64,000 nt of DNA, taken from NCBI GenBank assembly GCA_022494885.1, contig JAGVSM010000197.1, positions 62,001-126,000 of the forward strand, read 5' to 3'. This DNA comes from Micrasema longulum. Lineage: Eukaryota > Arthropoda > Insecta > Trichoptera > Brachycentridae. This document shows, piece by piece, positions 55,229 through 64,000 of the stretch (positions are counted from its first letter, which is position 1; every line of letters starts with the position of its first letter). The position numbers and the translations under genes are program-made. A model generated the notes under the pieces. The model was not told where the DNA came from. It saw only the letters and a list, made by a program, of their open reading frames with translations, and made no database searches.

Positions 55229-55960
55229 TAACTAACTAACTAACTAACCATCACGCCATTTCCCCGGAGGGGTAGGCAGAGAGGATAGAACGCCACACCA
55301 CTCTGTCCTGGCACACTTCCTTTGCTTCCTTCACATTCATACATCTTCTCATGCACGCACGTCGATTATTCCGACTTTTCACATGACCACTTTCAAGAAT
55401 TTGTTGTACTTGATCATGCCATGTCTTTCTCGGCCTTCCTCGACTTCTACAACCAGACACATTCGCATCATAAATCTTTTTAGCCGTTCTTTCATCATTC
55501 ATTCGCTCCACATGACCGAACCATCGCAAAAGACCTTTCTTAATTTGTCGATAATGCTTAACTCAGCCTTGCATTCTGCTCTAATTTCGACATTAGGGCA
55601 CCTATCATACATTGTTTTTCCGCACATTCGCCTGAGGGATCGCATTTCAACAGCATTCAGTCTACTTTCGTCCCTTTTTTTCCAACTCCATGCTTCGCTT
55701 CCATACATTAGGGTTGGTACCAGAACTCCATTATGAGCTGCTAATTTAGCCTCTTGCGATAGACACTTATTTGCTACGACAGACTTTAAGGCACCATTAA
55801 CTCTGTTACCGGCACTAACCCTCCTTTCAATATCCTTGTCCATATTTCCATCTCTAGTAAACATACTACCCAGATATACAAATTCTTCGACCTGTTTCAA
55901 ACTATCTCCATTTACTACAATCTTACATTCATAATAAATTACTTTACAGTTTAAATTCAA
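55229..55960 (-). mobile_element. RTE-like LINE 3' half with (GTTA)n tail
   Basis: (CTAA)n at 55229-55248. Minus frame 55960-55499 (KQVEEFVYLGSMFTRDGNMD, RVNGALKSVVANKCLSQEAK, LMYGSEAWSWKKRDESRLNA) ends by a frameshift at VFCDGSVMWSE; the correct frame 55529-55251 continues RWFGHVERMNDERTAKKIYD, RPRKTWHDQVQQILESGHVK, SILSAYPSGEMA. The shift is shared with the copy at 61443-62680. Confidence 0.88.
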
Positions 55961-56109
55961 TCATCTATCATTTGGCTTTGTTAAAATATGCGTGACTAAA
56001 ACTCACATTACATTGGTCAGAAAATCGTACAAGATCTTTAGCAGTTTCTATTCACTGTTTTATAAAGGGCAGTTTAAGGGATTGAAAATGAGAAAGCTCA
56101 GTGCAATGG

Positions 56110-56290
56110 AGACTATGTATTTATTTATTTCCATACATAATTTGATTGTACATTATTTGAGATATAAGTCCCAACTCCATAGGACTAAAAGTCCTGTGTG
56201 GGGAAAGATGGGATTAGCAATTAGCTGACACAGACACATGAGTATATCACCACAAATATAGAATCAGAAACATTAAAAATTATTTTATAG
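56110..56290 (-). mobile_element. LINE 3' end, sister of 8075-8240
   Basis: Minus: GATATACTCATGTGTCTGTG, CTAATTGCTAATCCCATC, GGACTTTTAGTCC, TTATATCTCAAATAATG and ATAAATAAATA. Confidence 0.65.
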
Positions 56291-56314
56291 ATAATACATA
56301 TATAAATAATATTT

Positions 56315-56625
56315 TGAGTTTGTCCAAATTTTTGTAGACAAAGACTGGATTCAACTCCCTGGGGAGCTGTTCATATTAACATATTACAACAGAGATGAAG
56401 AACATTTAAGAGAACTAACTTCACAAACTTTAACTTCACAAACATCAACAGTTGAAAGAATTGAAGGAATATAGATGTTCAAATATAGGCAGAATGGTGA
56501 ATGTTATACAGTGTGTAAAGTGGCCACTTAAACCAGCCATTGACAGGTCATAAGCCCTGTAGATGCCTGGACTTCTAAATTACCTTCTCTTAAATGTTCT
56601 TCATCTCTGTTGTAATATGTAAACA
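56315..56625 (+). repeat. FB repeat copy 17, foldback with reversed core
   Basis: Flank 56316-56376, then a perfect 36-bp inverted repeat (56379-56414 and 56585-56620) enclosing 170 bp of core in reverse orientation (AACTTCACAAAC... to GCCCTGTAGATGCC). The clearest copy. Confidence 0.85.
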
Positions 56626-56639
56626 TATTTAAATGGCAC

Positions 56640-56870
56640 ATCAATATGGTAAACAGTAAATTAAAACATTCAGAAAATCATCAAGGAGTTTTTTAAATAT
56701 AAATCTTGTGTAATTTTTAGACTTTTTTTTATAAATTTAAATATAAGGAAATTTATGTTAAAAAAATAAATAAATAAAATCAAATATGTTCGTATTACAT
56801 TTCTTTTGTAAAAAGCAGATTTGTCGCCTATGTTAATAAAATAAAATAAATAAAAATAAAATGGCTTGTA
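56640..56870 (+). mobile_element. LINE 3' tail
   Basis: AAGCAGATTTGTCGCCTATG then TTAATAAAATAAAATAAATAAA, like the end at 22430-22460. Confidence 0.5.
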
Positions 56871-56914
56871 TATGGTGACCAAAGTTTCTGGCATTTTCAT
56901 AAATTACTAATTTT

Positions 56915-57068
56915 TCTGCTGTATTCATTGGGTCAAATCATTTCATTCCTATTGTATATGTAGAAATTGATGCTTGAATAATGGACGGAAGCTCCTACCC
57001 AGTTTGGAGGTTGACAAAAGAGAACGATGTTGGGAGTTGAAGTTTATTTATTACATGATGAATATATA
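56915..57068 (+). repeat. Dispersed repeat, partner of 15760-15905
   Basis: See partner; shares CTCCTACCCAGTTTGGAGGT and TTACATGATGAATAT. Confidence 0.65.
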
Positions 57069-57131
57069 GAGTAACAGAGAGAGTATTTGTGTAGATGATT
57101 TATGCGGAATCACTGAGCACCAAGTGTTTTT

Positions 57132-57354
57132 TTACTTTCTTATAAGATTTTGAGGCTTTGTACTAATTCCGTGTTCCTCAGCGATTTTACATCCACTCAT
57201 ATTAGCAGTTTGTAAATAGTCAATTGAATAGGTACGAAGTTCATTTGAACACAAAAGAGCGTGTAAACTTGGGCATCCTGACGAATCTGCAATTGCGGAA
57301 CACTTTCGAGACACCGGGCATTTTTTCGCGTTTGAACCGAAAATTTTGCATAAA
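57132..57354 (-). other. Candidate terminal exon, Cys-rich, unknown gene
   Basis: Minus frame from an acceptor-like CTCTTTTTTTATT...TACTGAG (AG at 57356-57355) is open for ~73 codons to TAA: LCKIFGSNAKKCPVSRKC, SAIADSSGCPSLHALLCSNE, LQTANMSGCKIAEEHG. Composition is protein-like and six or more Cys are present. No family recognised; could be a host exon or a transposon zinc-finger remnant. Confidence 0.28.
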
Positions 57355-57379
57355 CTCAGTAATTACAGTGCACGAATAA

Positions 57380-58329
57380 AAAAAGAGGCGATTGAAATAC
57401 ACAGACATTAAAATAACATAAATAAAAACGACGGGCTGAAATTAAACTCAACATGGTTCCCAGCACTACATACTACAAAAATGAATAGAAATGTGCCTAC
57501 TGCCGCCTGCGACACGATACAAATTACTAGTACTCAAACTTTTTTTCTGCTTAATTTACCCTGAAGATGGCTTCGGCAATGGTAGCCAAGACGTCGGAAC
57601 ATATCCAACACACACGGTATCACCCAAAAAAGAAACACTTTAAGTCAATTGATTGTTTTGATACTTATTTTTATACATGCAAGAAATGTAGATATCCGGG
57701 TGACTCCTTTATATTCATTGGGCCAAATCTTGTACAAGTTCTTGTACCATTTTCTGACCCCCACAACACGAGTTTTACTTATGAATTGTAAAATTTTATA
57801 TGAAACAGCGCTGAACTTTTATTAAATCTATTTTTTAGCCACACTCCAGGGAGTCCTGAAATCGTGAAATCCCTTAAAAATGAAATACTGAAATCCTTTT
57901 CGATTGAATATTTCAGCCGAATACTTCTATTATATGTTCCACTGAATGCTCAACAAAATGTAATGCGTTCTCTCAGGCATTTATTTTTCAGTAGAATGAC
58001 CTAGAATTGTTTTCATTTTTACTCCTGAGGCTCGCTGAAAAAATGTATCGTATTTTCATGAATTTATTTTCACCGAAATGCTTTTGTGGCGAGGATTATT
58101 TTTTTTGAGTAATTAAATACTAGAAGGAATATTTTTCTTTGTATGTGTTTATTCGTAAAACAACAGAAGACTTATAAATAAATCACATAGTCATGTGTGA
58201 GTCCAATGAAAGTTTTTCATAACTATACAACACTCTTTATAAACTAATGATAAAAAAATGTGGAAATAATATAATTGATTTTCGAAATAATTATTGCGGT
58301 TCCAAGGCGTTTGGAAACATGACTCAAGG
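57380..58329. other. No supported gene
   Basis: 57560-57620 contains GAAGATGGCTTCGGCAATGG..AAGACGTCGG, a phrase common at the ends of arthropod retroelements; the 74-codon frame over it is probably not a gene. Confidence 0.3.
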
Positions 58330-60245
58330 GTCAGTTCGAAGTGGTCCAGAGCCTCGATTATGATGGTAAGATAAAAACGTCAAACCTTCACCTTGACAGT
58401 AAGGTTGGAGATGAATTCCCTCTGGCGATTACAAAGATATACTACCGACCCTCCACCTCCACCTTCAAGTTTTGGGTAGGTACATAGATATGAAACGAGG
58501 GGAAACGTACGTCACGGTATACGCATTGCCCGATTTTAGATACTGAAAGGGAAAACATGCTGAACGGCTTGACAGAGGTGACGAGGCCGATGTGAAATCC
58601 AAGCTTTTTGGCTAATCCAACTAACGTTAAAGCATTTTTTTATTTTGTTAGCGAATGGGTAGAAAAACGGGAGGAACTGGGTAAAGGCCTACCATGAGAA
58701 CTAAATCAGTTTAAGATAAAAGGATACATACTTGGGTACTAGCATTGGTTGTCTGAACTGAACTCTTGTCCGTCTGTGTTGTTCTTGTCCCATAGAAGGG
58801 AAATGGTAAATTACAAATCTAAATAGTAGACTAACTCAAGAGAACCACGCGCCGACCATGCTCTGGGACCCGTTTCGTCTGCTTTAAGGTCTGTGAGATT
58901 GTTAGGACGATTAAGGTCTTTGCATAGGATTGTTTCTACTGTTGGTATTAGGAAAATAGTTTTTGCGAGGAATTCAGTACTATGACGAAAAGTAATTTCG
59001 CCTGAGTTCGATAGGGATCATGTTAGGATCTGTGTTAGGATTTTGCCGGTAGTGTCTTGATAATTTGATGTTCCTCTGTGATTTGTTATAGAAACGTATT
59101 GTTTTTCTTCTGTTGATTGAGTGCATGTTGTATAGGGCAAATTATTCTACTGTTTCCTATGTGTATTTGGGTTTCGTGTCGTTTGATTGATTTGTTTGTA
59201 TTACTACGTTATTCTTCCTTTCCGATGCGGGATCTGGAGCGTGCGGCCGCGGTCTCAATTTGGAACTAACACTGTATTCCTCCACTGTCATACTGGGAAC
59301 TTAGAAAAAAGTGATTGTGCTGACCATGTGTATTTGATTGATCACAAACTGACAATACTTCAGTGAGGGGTACAATGAAAGTTTTTAAAGTATATTCGTT
59401 TTGTTATTTTCGCGGTTTGATTGTAAAGAAATATTAAATTTTCGCTTAATTAGTTTTTAAAAAAAATTGATATTGATATGCGAAACTGAAGAAAGACTCA
59501 AGTCTTTATGAACAGTTTCGGGAAAGGGGTGGATGCTTACATTGTATACATATCTACGCTCTAAAATGACATAACTTCAGTTTGACGTCATAGTTGAAAA
59601 TTAAAGTCTCCCGACCGACTACAAAGATATACTACCGATACCCCCACCACCAAGTTTAAATGTAAGTATATCGGTTTATACCGACGGATCTAGAACCCTC
59701 GATACGTTTATCTACGCAATAAAAATGTAAAGATTTTTGTTCCACCGGGCATTTTTTCCTTTATTTTTGAATTATCAATTTTTTTCATCGTTTTGAGGCT
59801 GGCACTTTTTTCTTAAAAGCCTATAAAAATATGGGTGGGAAATAAGTAAACATTGAAGTCAAATTGAATTCCGATAAACTGTCAGTTTAATAAAACGAAC
59901 GCCTAGATGCAAAAATAATGTCGCTAGGTTCTGTCTTATTACCATATAAAAGTATCTAGGCGTTAGAAAGTTACCACTATAAAAAAATAATTTAGTTATT
60001 ATTTTTTTCCATTTGTTTTTCTATCTTTCTGAGAGAACGTATCGAGAGTCGGCCTTGTAATCGCTCAGTAGATAAATGCAGACGATCGTTAAGCATATCG
60101 TTTTGGCAATGGTTAAAAGTCATATAAAAATCATATTTAAGCGTTCTTTTTTTGCTTGAATTGGGATTTATTGGAGTTTATAATCGCTTTGAAGTGGGCA
60201 CTTTCTATCATAGAAGACTATTTAAAATATAAATGAGAACAATTT
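58330..60245 (-). repeat. Repeat K copy 2
   Basis: Minus order: GTGCCCACTTCAAAGCGATT (60190-60209), CATATCGTTAAG-type junction (no LINE here), TACTGAGCGATTACAAGGCC, CTAAATTATTTTTTT, ATCGGTAGTATATCTTTGTA, later GTATACCGTGACGTACGTTT and TTACCATCATAATCGAGGC. It has about 1 kb (58530-59500) not present in copy 1; this part has GC-richer DNA (a GCGGCCGC at 59245) and no frame I recognise. Confidence 0.6.
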
Positions 60246-60329
60246 TCAATGTTTACTTCTATAATTTAATGTTGTACTGCCATATTTATTACTAATTAAA
60301 GGGATCACTAAACCATTACCGGCAGAGTT

Positions 60330-60520
60330 TGATATTTGCAATCAGAATTCTATATTTAAAAATGAGTTATTTCATGTTTTGGATTTCAAACATAAACATG
60401 TACTTAGGTACTTATTCAAATTTTGGATTTGGAAATCAATTATAAACAAGTACTTAAGTTCCTACTGTGATGAGGAAATTCCGGGGGCAAAGCTCCCCCC
60501 CCCCTGATTTCCATCATCCA
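60330..60520 (-). repeat. Helitron-like fragment
   Basis: ACTTAGGTACTTATTCAAATTTTGGATTTGG body box in reverse; ends near GGGGGCAAAGCTCCCCC (60484-60501), a perfect short palindrome. Confidence 0.45.
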
Positions 60521-61000
60521 CCGACCAGATAAATCAAGTAAAACAGGAAATGAAACCAAATTTTACCAAAATATACCCGTCGGCGTCGTGTGTATTAATA
60601 GGTCGATGGTTTTATTTAAGAACACTGAACATGTTAATATGTTTAAGTAAAAGTTAAGTTTAAAGTTTACTTTAACTTAATTCCATAAACTTTTCTCAAA
60701 AATCATTCCAACACTATAGCTAACATAATAGATAAAAATATCCAAAGGGTAGCTTTCGTAGATTTTGGGTAGTCACTAGTCACTGTCGCACATGTGCAAA
60801 AACGTGTTGTTTGCTAAATTCCTGGAAGATGGCCCTGTCCACGTGTAGTTGCAAGTTGAAGGACGCCTATTGTTCCAACGACTTTGTATCCATTTAAGTC
60901 AGTATCATTTCGTTTTATAATGGGTATGCGAAGTTCCCGCTAAATTTTATTAATATTTACCTTATTATTAGACAAACGTGTGTATGAGAGTGGTTTGATA
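60521..61000. other. No recognised gene
   Basis: Imperfect palindrome TAAGTAAAAGTTAAG..CTTTAACTTA (60645-60680). Nothing else. Confidence 0.3.
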
Positions 61001-61200
61001 TTGTTATATTAGTAAAGAACTAGTTATACTTAAAAAGATAAAAAGTCTCCTCCTTAGAACAGGCTGAGCCATGTTAAATGGGCACTGTCCTAAACAGACA
61101 ACGCTCCGTTTTCATTTTCTATTCACTAGTTTCACGTAGATTTCCTGTTATTAAATACGTTTACTTATATTATGCAATAAATTAATAAATAAAAAAGTAT
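61000..61200 (+). mobile_element. LINE 3' end, sister of 35219-35430
   Basis: Loop box TTAGAACAGGCTGAGCCATG conserved; flanking stems decayed. Ends TTATGCAATAAATTAATAAATAAAAAA. Confidence 0.65.
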
Positions 61201-61442
61201 GTTAACACCTAATACTTACAAAGCAACCGCCTTTAAAATATTTGGTTAACTACAAATAAATTTTAAAAATTCTCCGAGCTTTTTCGTCTGATTTTTTATT
61301 CGTTTATAGCCACAGGCCGAACGCTCACAAAGGTAAACTTACTTATTTAAAGCTTGAAGAAAATTATGTTTACACCAAATAACAAAAGTTTCAAATATGC
61401 AGATCTTTTCAGAGATATCCATAAATAATTTTAATTCTATAT

Positions 61443-62423
61443 TTGGTATTAAATTATGGTAGAGGATGTATGGATCAAATATTTGCATTACGCAATATGA
61501 CAGAAAAGTTTTTGGCGAAAAACCAGAAGCTTTTTTGCGCTTTTGTTGATTTGCAAAAAGCATTTGATCGAGTTGATAGGAAAAAATTATGGATGGTTCT
61601 ATCGGAGTATGGAGTGAGTGACAACCTTGTCCGCGCTATTGCTTCTTTGTACAAAGATAGTGTAGCGTGTGTAAGGGTAAATGGGTCATTACCTTCCTGG
61701 TTTGACATCCCTAAAGGAGTCAAACAGGGATGTGTAATGTCACCGTGGTTATTCAACATAAACATGGATAAATGTATGAAAGAATTGAAAAGTATGGATG
61801 TGGGAGCGAAAATGAGTAATCTAATTGTCAGTTGCCTTCTGTACGCCGATGACGCAGTCCTCCTAGCTGACAGCGAAGAGGAACTGCAATCCTTGGTTAC
61901 AAAGGTTTACGAAGTGTGCAAGGAGAGTGATTTGCTAATGAATGTGCAAAAGTCGAACGTCATGGTCTTTGAAAGAAATGTAACTAAGACTGAATGTAAG
62001 ATTGTAGTAAATGGAGATAGTTTGAAACAGGTCGAAGAATTTGTATATCTGGGTAGTATGTTTACTAGAGATGGAAATATGGACAAGGATATTGAAAGGA
62101 GGGTTAGTGCCGGTAACAGAGTTAATGGTGCCTTAAAGTCTGTCGTAGCAAATAAGTGTCTATCGCAAGAGACTAAATTAGCAGTTTATAATGGAGTTCT
62201 GGTACCAACCCTAATGTATGGAAGCGAAGCATGGAGTTGGAAAAAAAGGGACGAAAGTAGACTGAATGCTGTTGAAATGCGATCCCTCAGGCGAATGTGC
62301 GGAAAAACAATGTATGATAGGTGCCCTAATGTCGAAATTAGAGCAGAATGCAAGGCTGAGTTAAGCATTATCGACAAATTAAGAAAGGTCTTTTGCGATG
62401 GTTCGGTCATGTGGAGCGAATGA
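61443..62423 (+). pseudogene. RTE-like reverse transcriptase (326 codons, frameshifted end)
   Basis: Open frame: GRGCMDQIFALRNMTEKFL, motif A CAFVDLQKAFDRVDR, IASLYKDSVACVRVNG, motif B GVKQGCVMSPWLFNI, motif C CLLYADDAVLLA, YLGSMFTRDGNMD, KKRDESRLNAVEMRSLRRMC. All three RT catalytic Asp are present. The frame ends early at VFCDGSVMWSE because one A is missing before AATTAAGAAAGG; the next frame gives LLRWFGHVERMNDER and onward to SAYPSGEMA (about 62660), with a second deletion in the RPRKTWHDQ block near 62488. The endonuclease domain and N-terminus are absent. Same frameshift as 55499-55529. Confidence 0.9.
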
Positions 62424-62680
62424 ATGATGAAAGAACGGCTAAAAAGATTTATGATGCGAATGTGTCTGGTTGTAGAAGTCGAGGAAGACATGGCATGATC
62501 AAGTACAACAAATTCTTGAAAGTGGTCATGTGAAAAATCGGAATAATCGACGTGCGTGCATGAGAAGATGTATGAATGTGAAGGAAGCAAAGGAAGTGTG
62601 CCAGGACAGAGTGGTGTGGCGTTCTATCCTCTCTGCCTACCCCTCTGGGGAAATGGCGTGATGGTTAGTTAGTTAGTTAA
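61443..62680 (+). mobile_element. RTE-like LINE, RT to 3' end, (GTTA)n tail
   Basis: 5' truncated in RT; 3' terminal GGCGTGATGG followed by GTTAGTTAGTTAGTTA (62665-62680). Best preserved RTE copy in the window. Confidence 0.92.
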
Positions 62681-62689
62681 AAATTGGTA

Positions 62690-63571
62690 GAATTTCGATC
62701 AAATTCAGTAGATTTCACCAAAAATCGGTGAGGTTGGCAACGCTACACTTTTCGCAGATAAAAGCAATTGACTAAAAGCTCTACAGTTCAGACAATATAA
62801 GAAGGTACTTTTGACAGATTACAATAGTGTTATGGCAGTCTTTTTTCTTTCGATGTCGATTTTAAATAATTTTCTCAGATGTGGTAAACAGAAACGGATT
62901 TTCATGATTAAATAGCTTAAAACGTAATAGTTTAATGTCAAAATTATCATCGATCAATTTTAATTAACCGTATTGCAAACTCCTTAAAACGAACAGGCAC
63001 AATATAATTCAATATAAAGTCGATATTGTCAATCGATAGTGAAGTTTTCTAGTGGTACGTCACTATTGCGGCGACTCAACGATAAAGTACGGCATTTGTT
63101 TCCTATGCTAAACTGTCAGAAACTTACAGAACTTCATGAGCGTGCAAACGTCAAAAGTCTCTTCTTAAGTTGAGTGTGGAATACTTATCATTTTAAATTT
63201 ATTTTATTACAAATATTTTTTTTTTAATTTACTGCAACCTGTCAACTTAATTTTTTGCTGATATTCTCATGTCTCGGTAAAATGCTTAAATAAAGAAAAA
63301 AGAATTTTTTATATATCAGCATTCTAACAAAAAATATTAGTCATAATTATTGAGTACATACATTTAAATTTTGGTTTAAAGATATTTGCGCTTTGTATTT
63401 TCATAATATCATATAATTTAACAACCGCTCATTGTAGTAATTGTTATATGTTTCAGTTAAACCTAGGTTTTAATCTAAAGAACTGAATTATGCACATTGG
63501 AATAATGACGATATTCGAATACAAAAACGATTAGCATCACTATTATCATCAAGTTTTGTTAGAAGGCCCTA
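62690..63571. other. Upstream region of the PCID2-like gene
   Basis: No repeat recognised. Contains ATCGATAG near 63033, close to the insect DRE motif TATCGATA used by housekeeping promoters; its use here is a guess. A frame at 63572-63790 is hydrophobic and Cys-rich without recognisable family and is not called as a gene. Confidence 0.3.
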
Positions 63572-63888
63572 ATGGCTATAAAGAAAAAAAAGTGTCGTCT
63601 TTGGATTGTCTATTCTTGTTTAATCCATCTATGGTTTGCTGTCTGTCAGTTGACAATTTGTACCAGTTTGTCCTGTTTCCTATTCTGTGTTTGTTTTGAA
63701 TTTCCCTGTTTTTCGATAATTTCATTCGTGTTTTACTCTTTTTGCTATTGTCAACTGTTTTTAAGTTATTCGAACGTGCCCGTTACTTGAAATCAATACG
63801 AATATTTGATAACACTGCACTACCACAGTTCTTTTTGTTTACTAAACTATTTTATTTCTTGCCGGATAACCTACAATTTACGAAAACT

Positions 63889-64000
63889 ATGATGGGTTCG
63901 CTTTACCAATATTTTCAAATCGTAGACCGAGCATTCAGAACATCCCAGGGAAACTTATTTGCAAGACTGCTATCTCTTCGTGACGAACATGTTACCAATA
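63889..64000 (+). CDS. PCID2: PCID2-like protein (TREX-2/AMEX mRNA export complex), first 37 codons
   Basis: From the ATG at 63889 the frame is open to the window edge: MMGSLYQYFQIVDRAF, then LFARLLSLRDEHVTN. A short helix MxGxxxxYLxxV followed by LSLRD.HV.N at residues ~29-37 is the conserved N-terminus of insect PCI domain-containing protein 2 (human has a matching L.SFKHPHV.N). PCID2 pairs with GANP/Xmas-2 in the nuclear-pore TREX-2 complex. Two ATGs are adjacent; the first is chosen, the second (63892) is equally possible. The 5' UTR begins somewhere after 63790. The identification rests on a short stretch and on memory of the family. Confidence 0.62.
   Translation, partial: MMGSLYQYFQIVDRAFRTSQGNLFARLLSLRDEHVTN

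Noticed and set aside
57567..57791. 74-codon frame MASAMVAKTSEHIQ...
   Set aside because: Its start overlaps a phrase (GAAGATGGCTTCGGCAATGG) common in noncoding retroelement ends, and the rest shows no family signal.
63572..63790. 72-codon ATG frame upstream of the PCID2-like gene
   Set aside because: Hydrophobic T-rich composition expected by chance in AT-rich DNA; no motif or splice support.

Overview
This is a eukaryotic, very AT-rich, gene-poor stretch that looks like insect or other arthropod nuclear DNA. The reasons are dense layers of 5'-truncated non-LTR retrotransposons (LINEs) with (AAAT)n or microsatellite tails, a piggyBac-type transposon end, hAT transposons with 8-bp target duplications, Helitron-like and foldback repeats, tRNA-derived SINEs, and only two places that look like ordinary host gene. 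I cannot fix the order from sequence alone. There are no operons, CRISPR arrays or rRNA genes.

Layout. 1-931: one end of a piggyBac-like element, whose transposase is open for 200 codons and runs off the left edge. 1-5 kb: LINE fragments, a foldback-family repeat (called FB here) and a GC-richer patch. 5.4-8.2 kb: an RTE-like LINE tail, then a LINE whose 3' UTR is split by a 1.35-kb non-autonomous hAT element. 8.2-13.4 kb: SINE, hAT-end, RTE and LINE pieces, and a repeat carrying four regularly spaced hairpins. 13.4-23 kb: FB copies, LINE 3' ends, Helitron-like DNA and a 1.5-2 kb repeat (K) filled by a LINE. 23-27 kb: one LINE copy blown apart by FB and MITE insertions, including a 573-bp direct duplication. 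27-37 kb: Helitron-like DNA, LINE and RTE fragments. 37.8-38.23 kb: a CpG-rich segment ending in a consensus splice donor, probably the untranslated first exon of a host gene on +. 39-48 kb: more nested LINEs, a foldback and a second hairpin-array copy. 50.1-52.9 kb: a structurally complete hAT-like transposon (14-bp TIRs, 8-bp TSD) whose transposase is broken only by three stops and one frameshift. 53-62.7 kb: RTE copies, FB and a second copy of repeat K. The right edge holds the first 37 codons of a host gene resembling PCID2 (TREX-2 mRNA export complex).

The general theme is nesting. Several insertions can be dated relative to each other because an unfilled copy of the same target also lies in the window. 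The LINE 3' ends repeatedly carry a stem-loop just before the A-rich tail; stems differ between families while loop residues recur. The FB family (about 16 copies in 64 kb) has a core made of palindromes that occurs in both orientations relative to its flank. These two patterns are the most unusual signals. All repeat assignments rest on reading the sequence by eye; no database search was possible.
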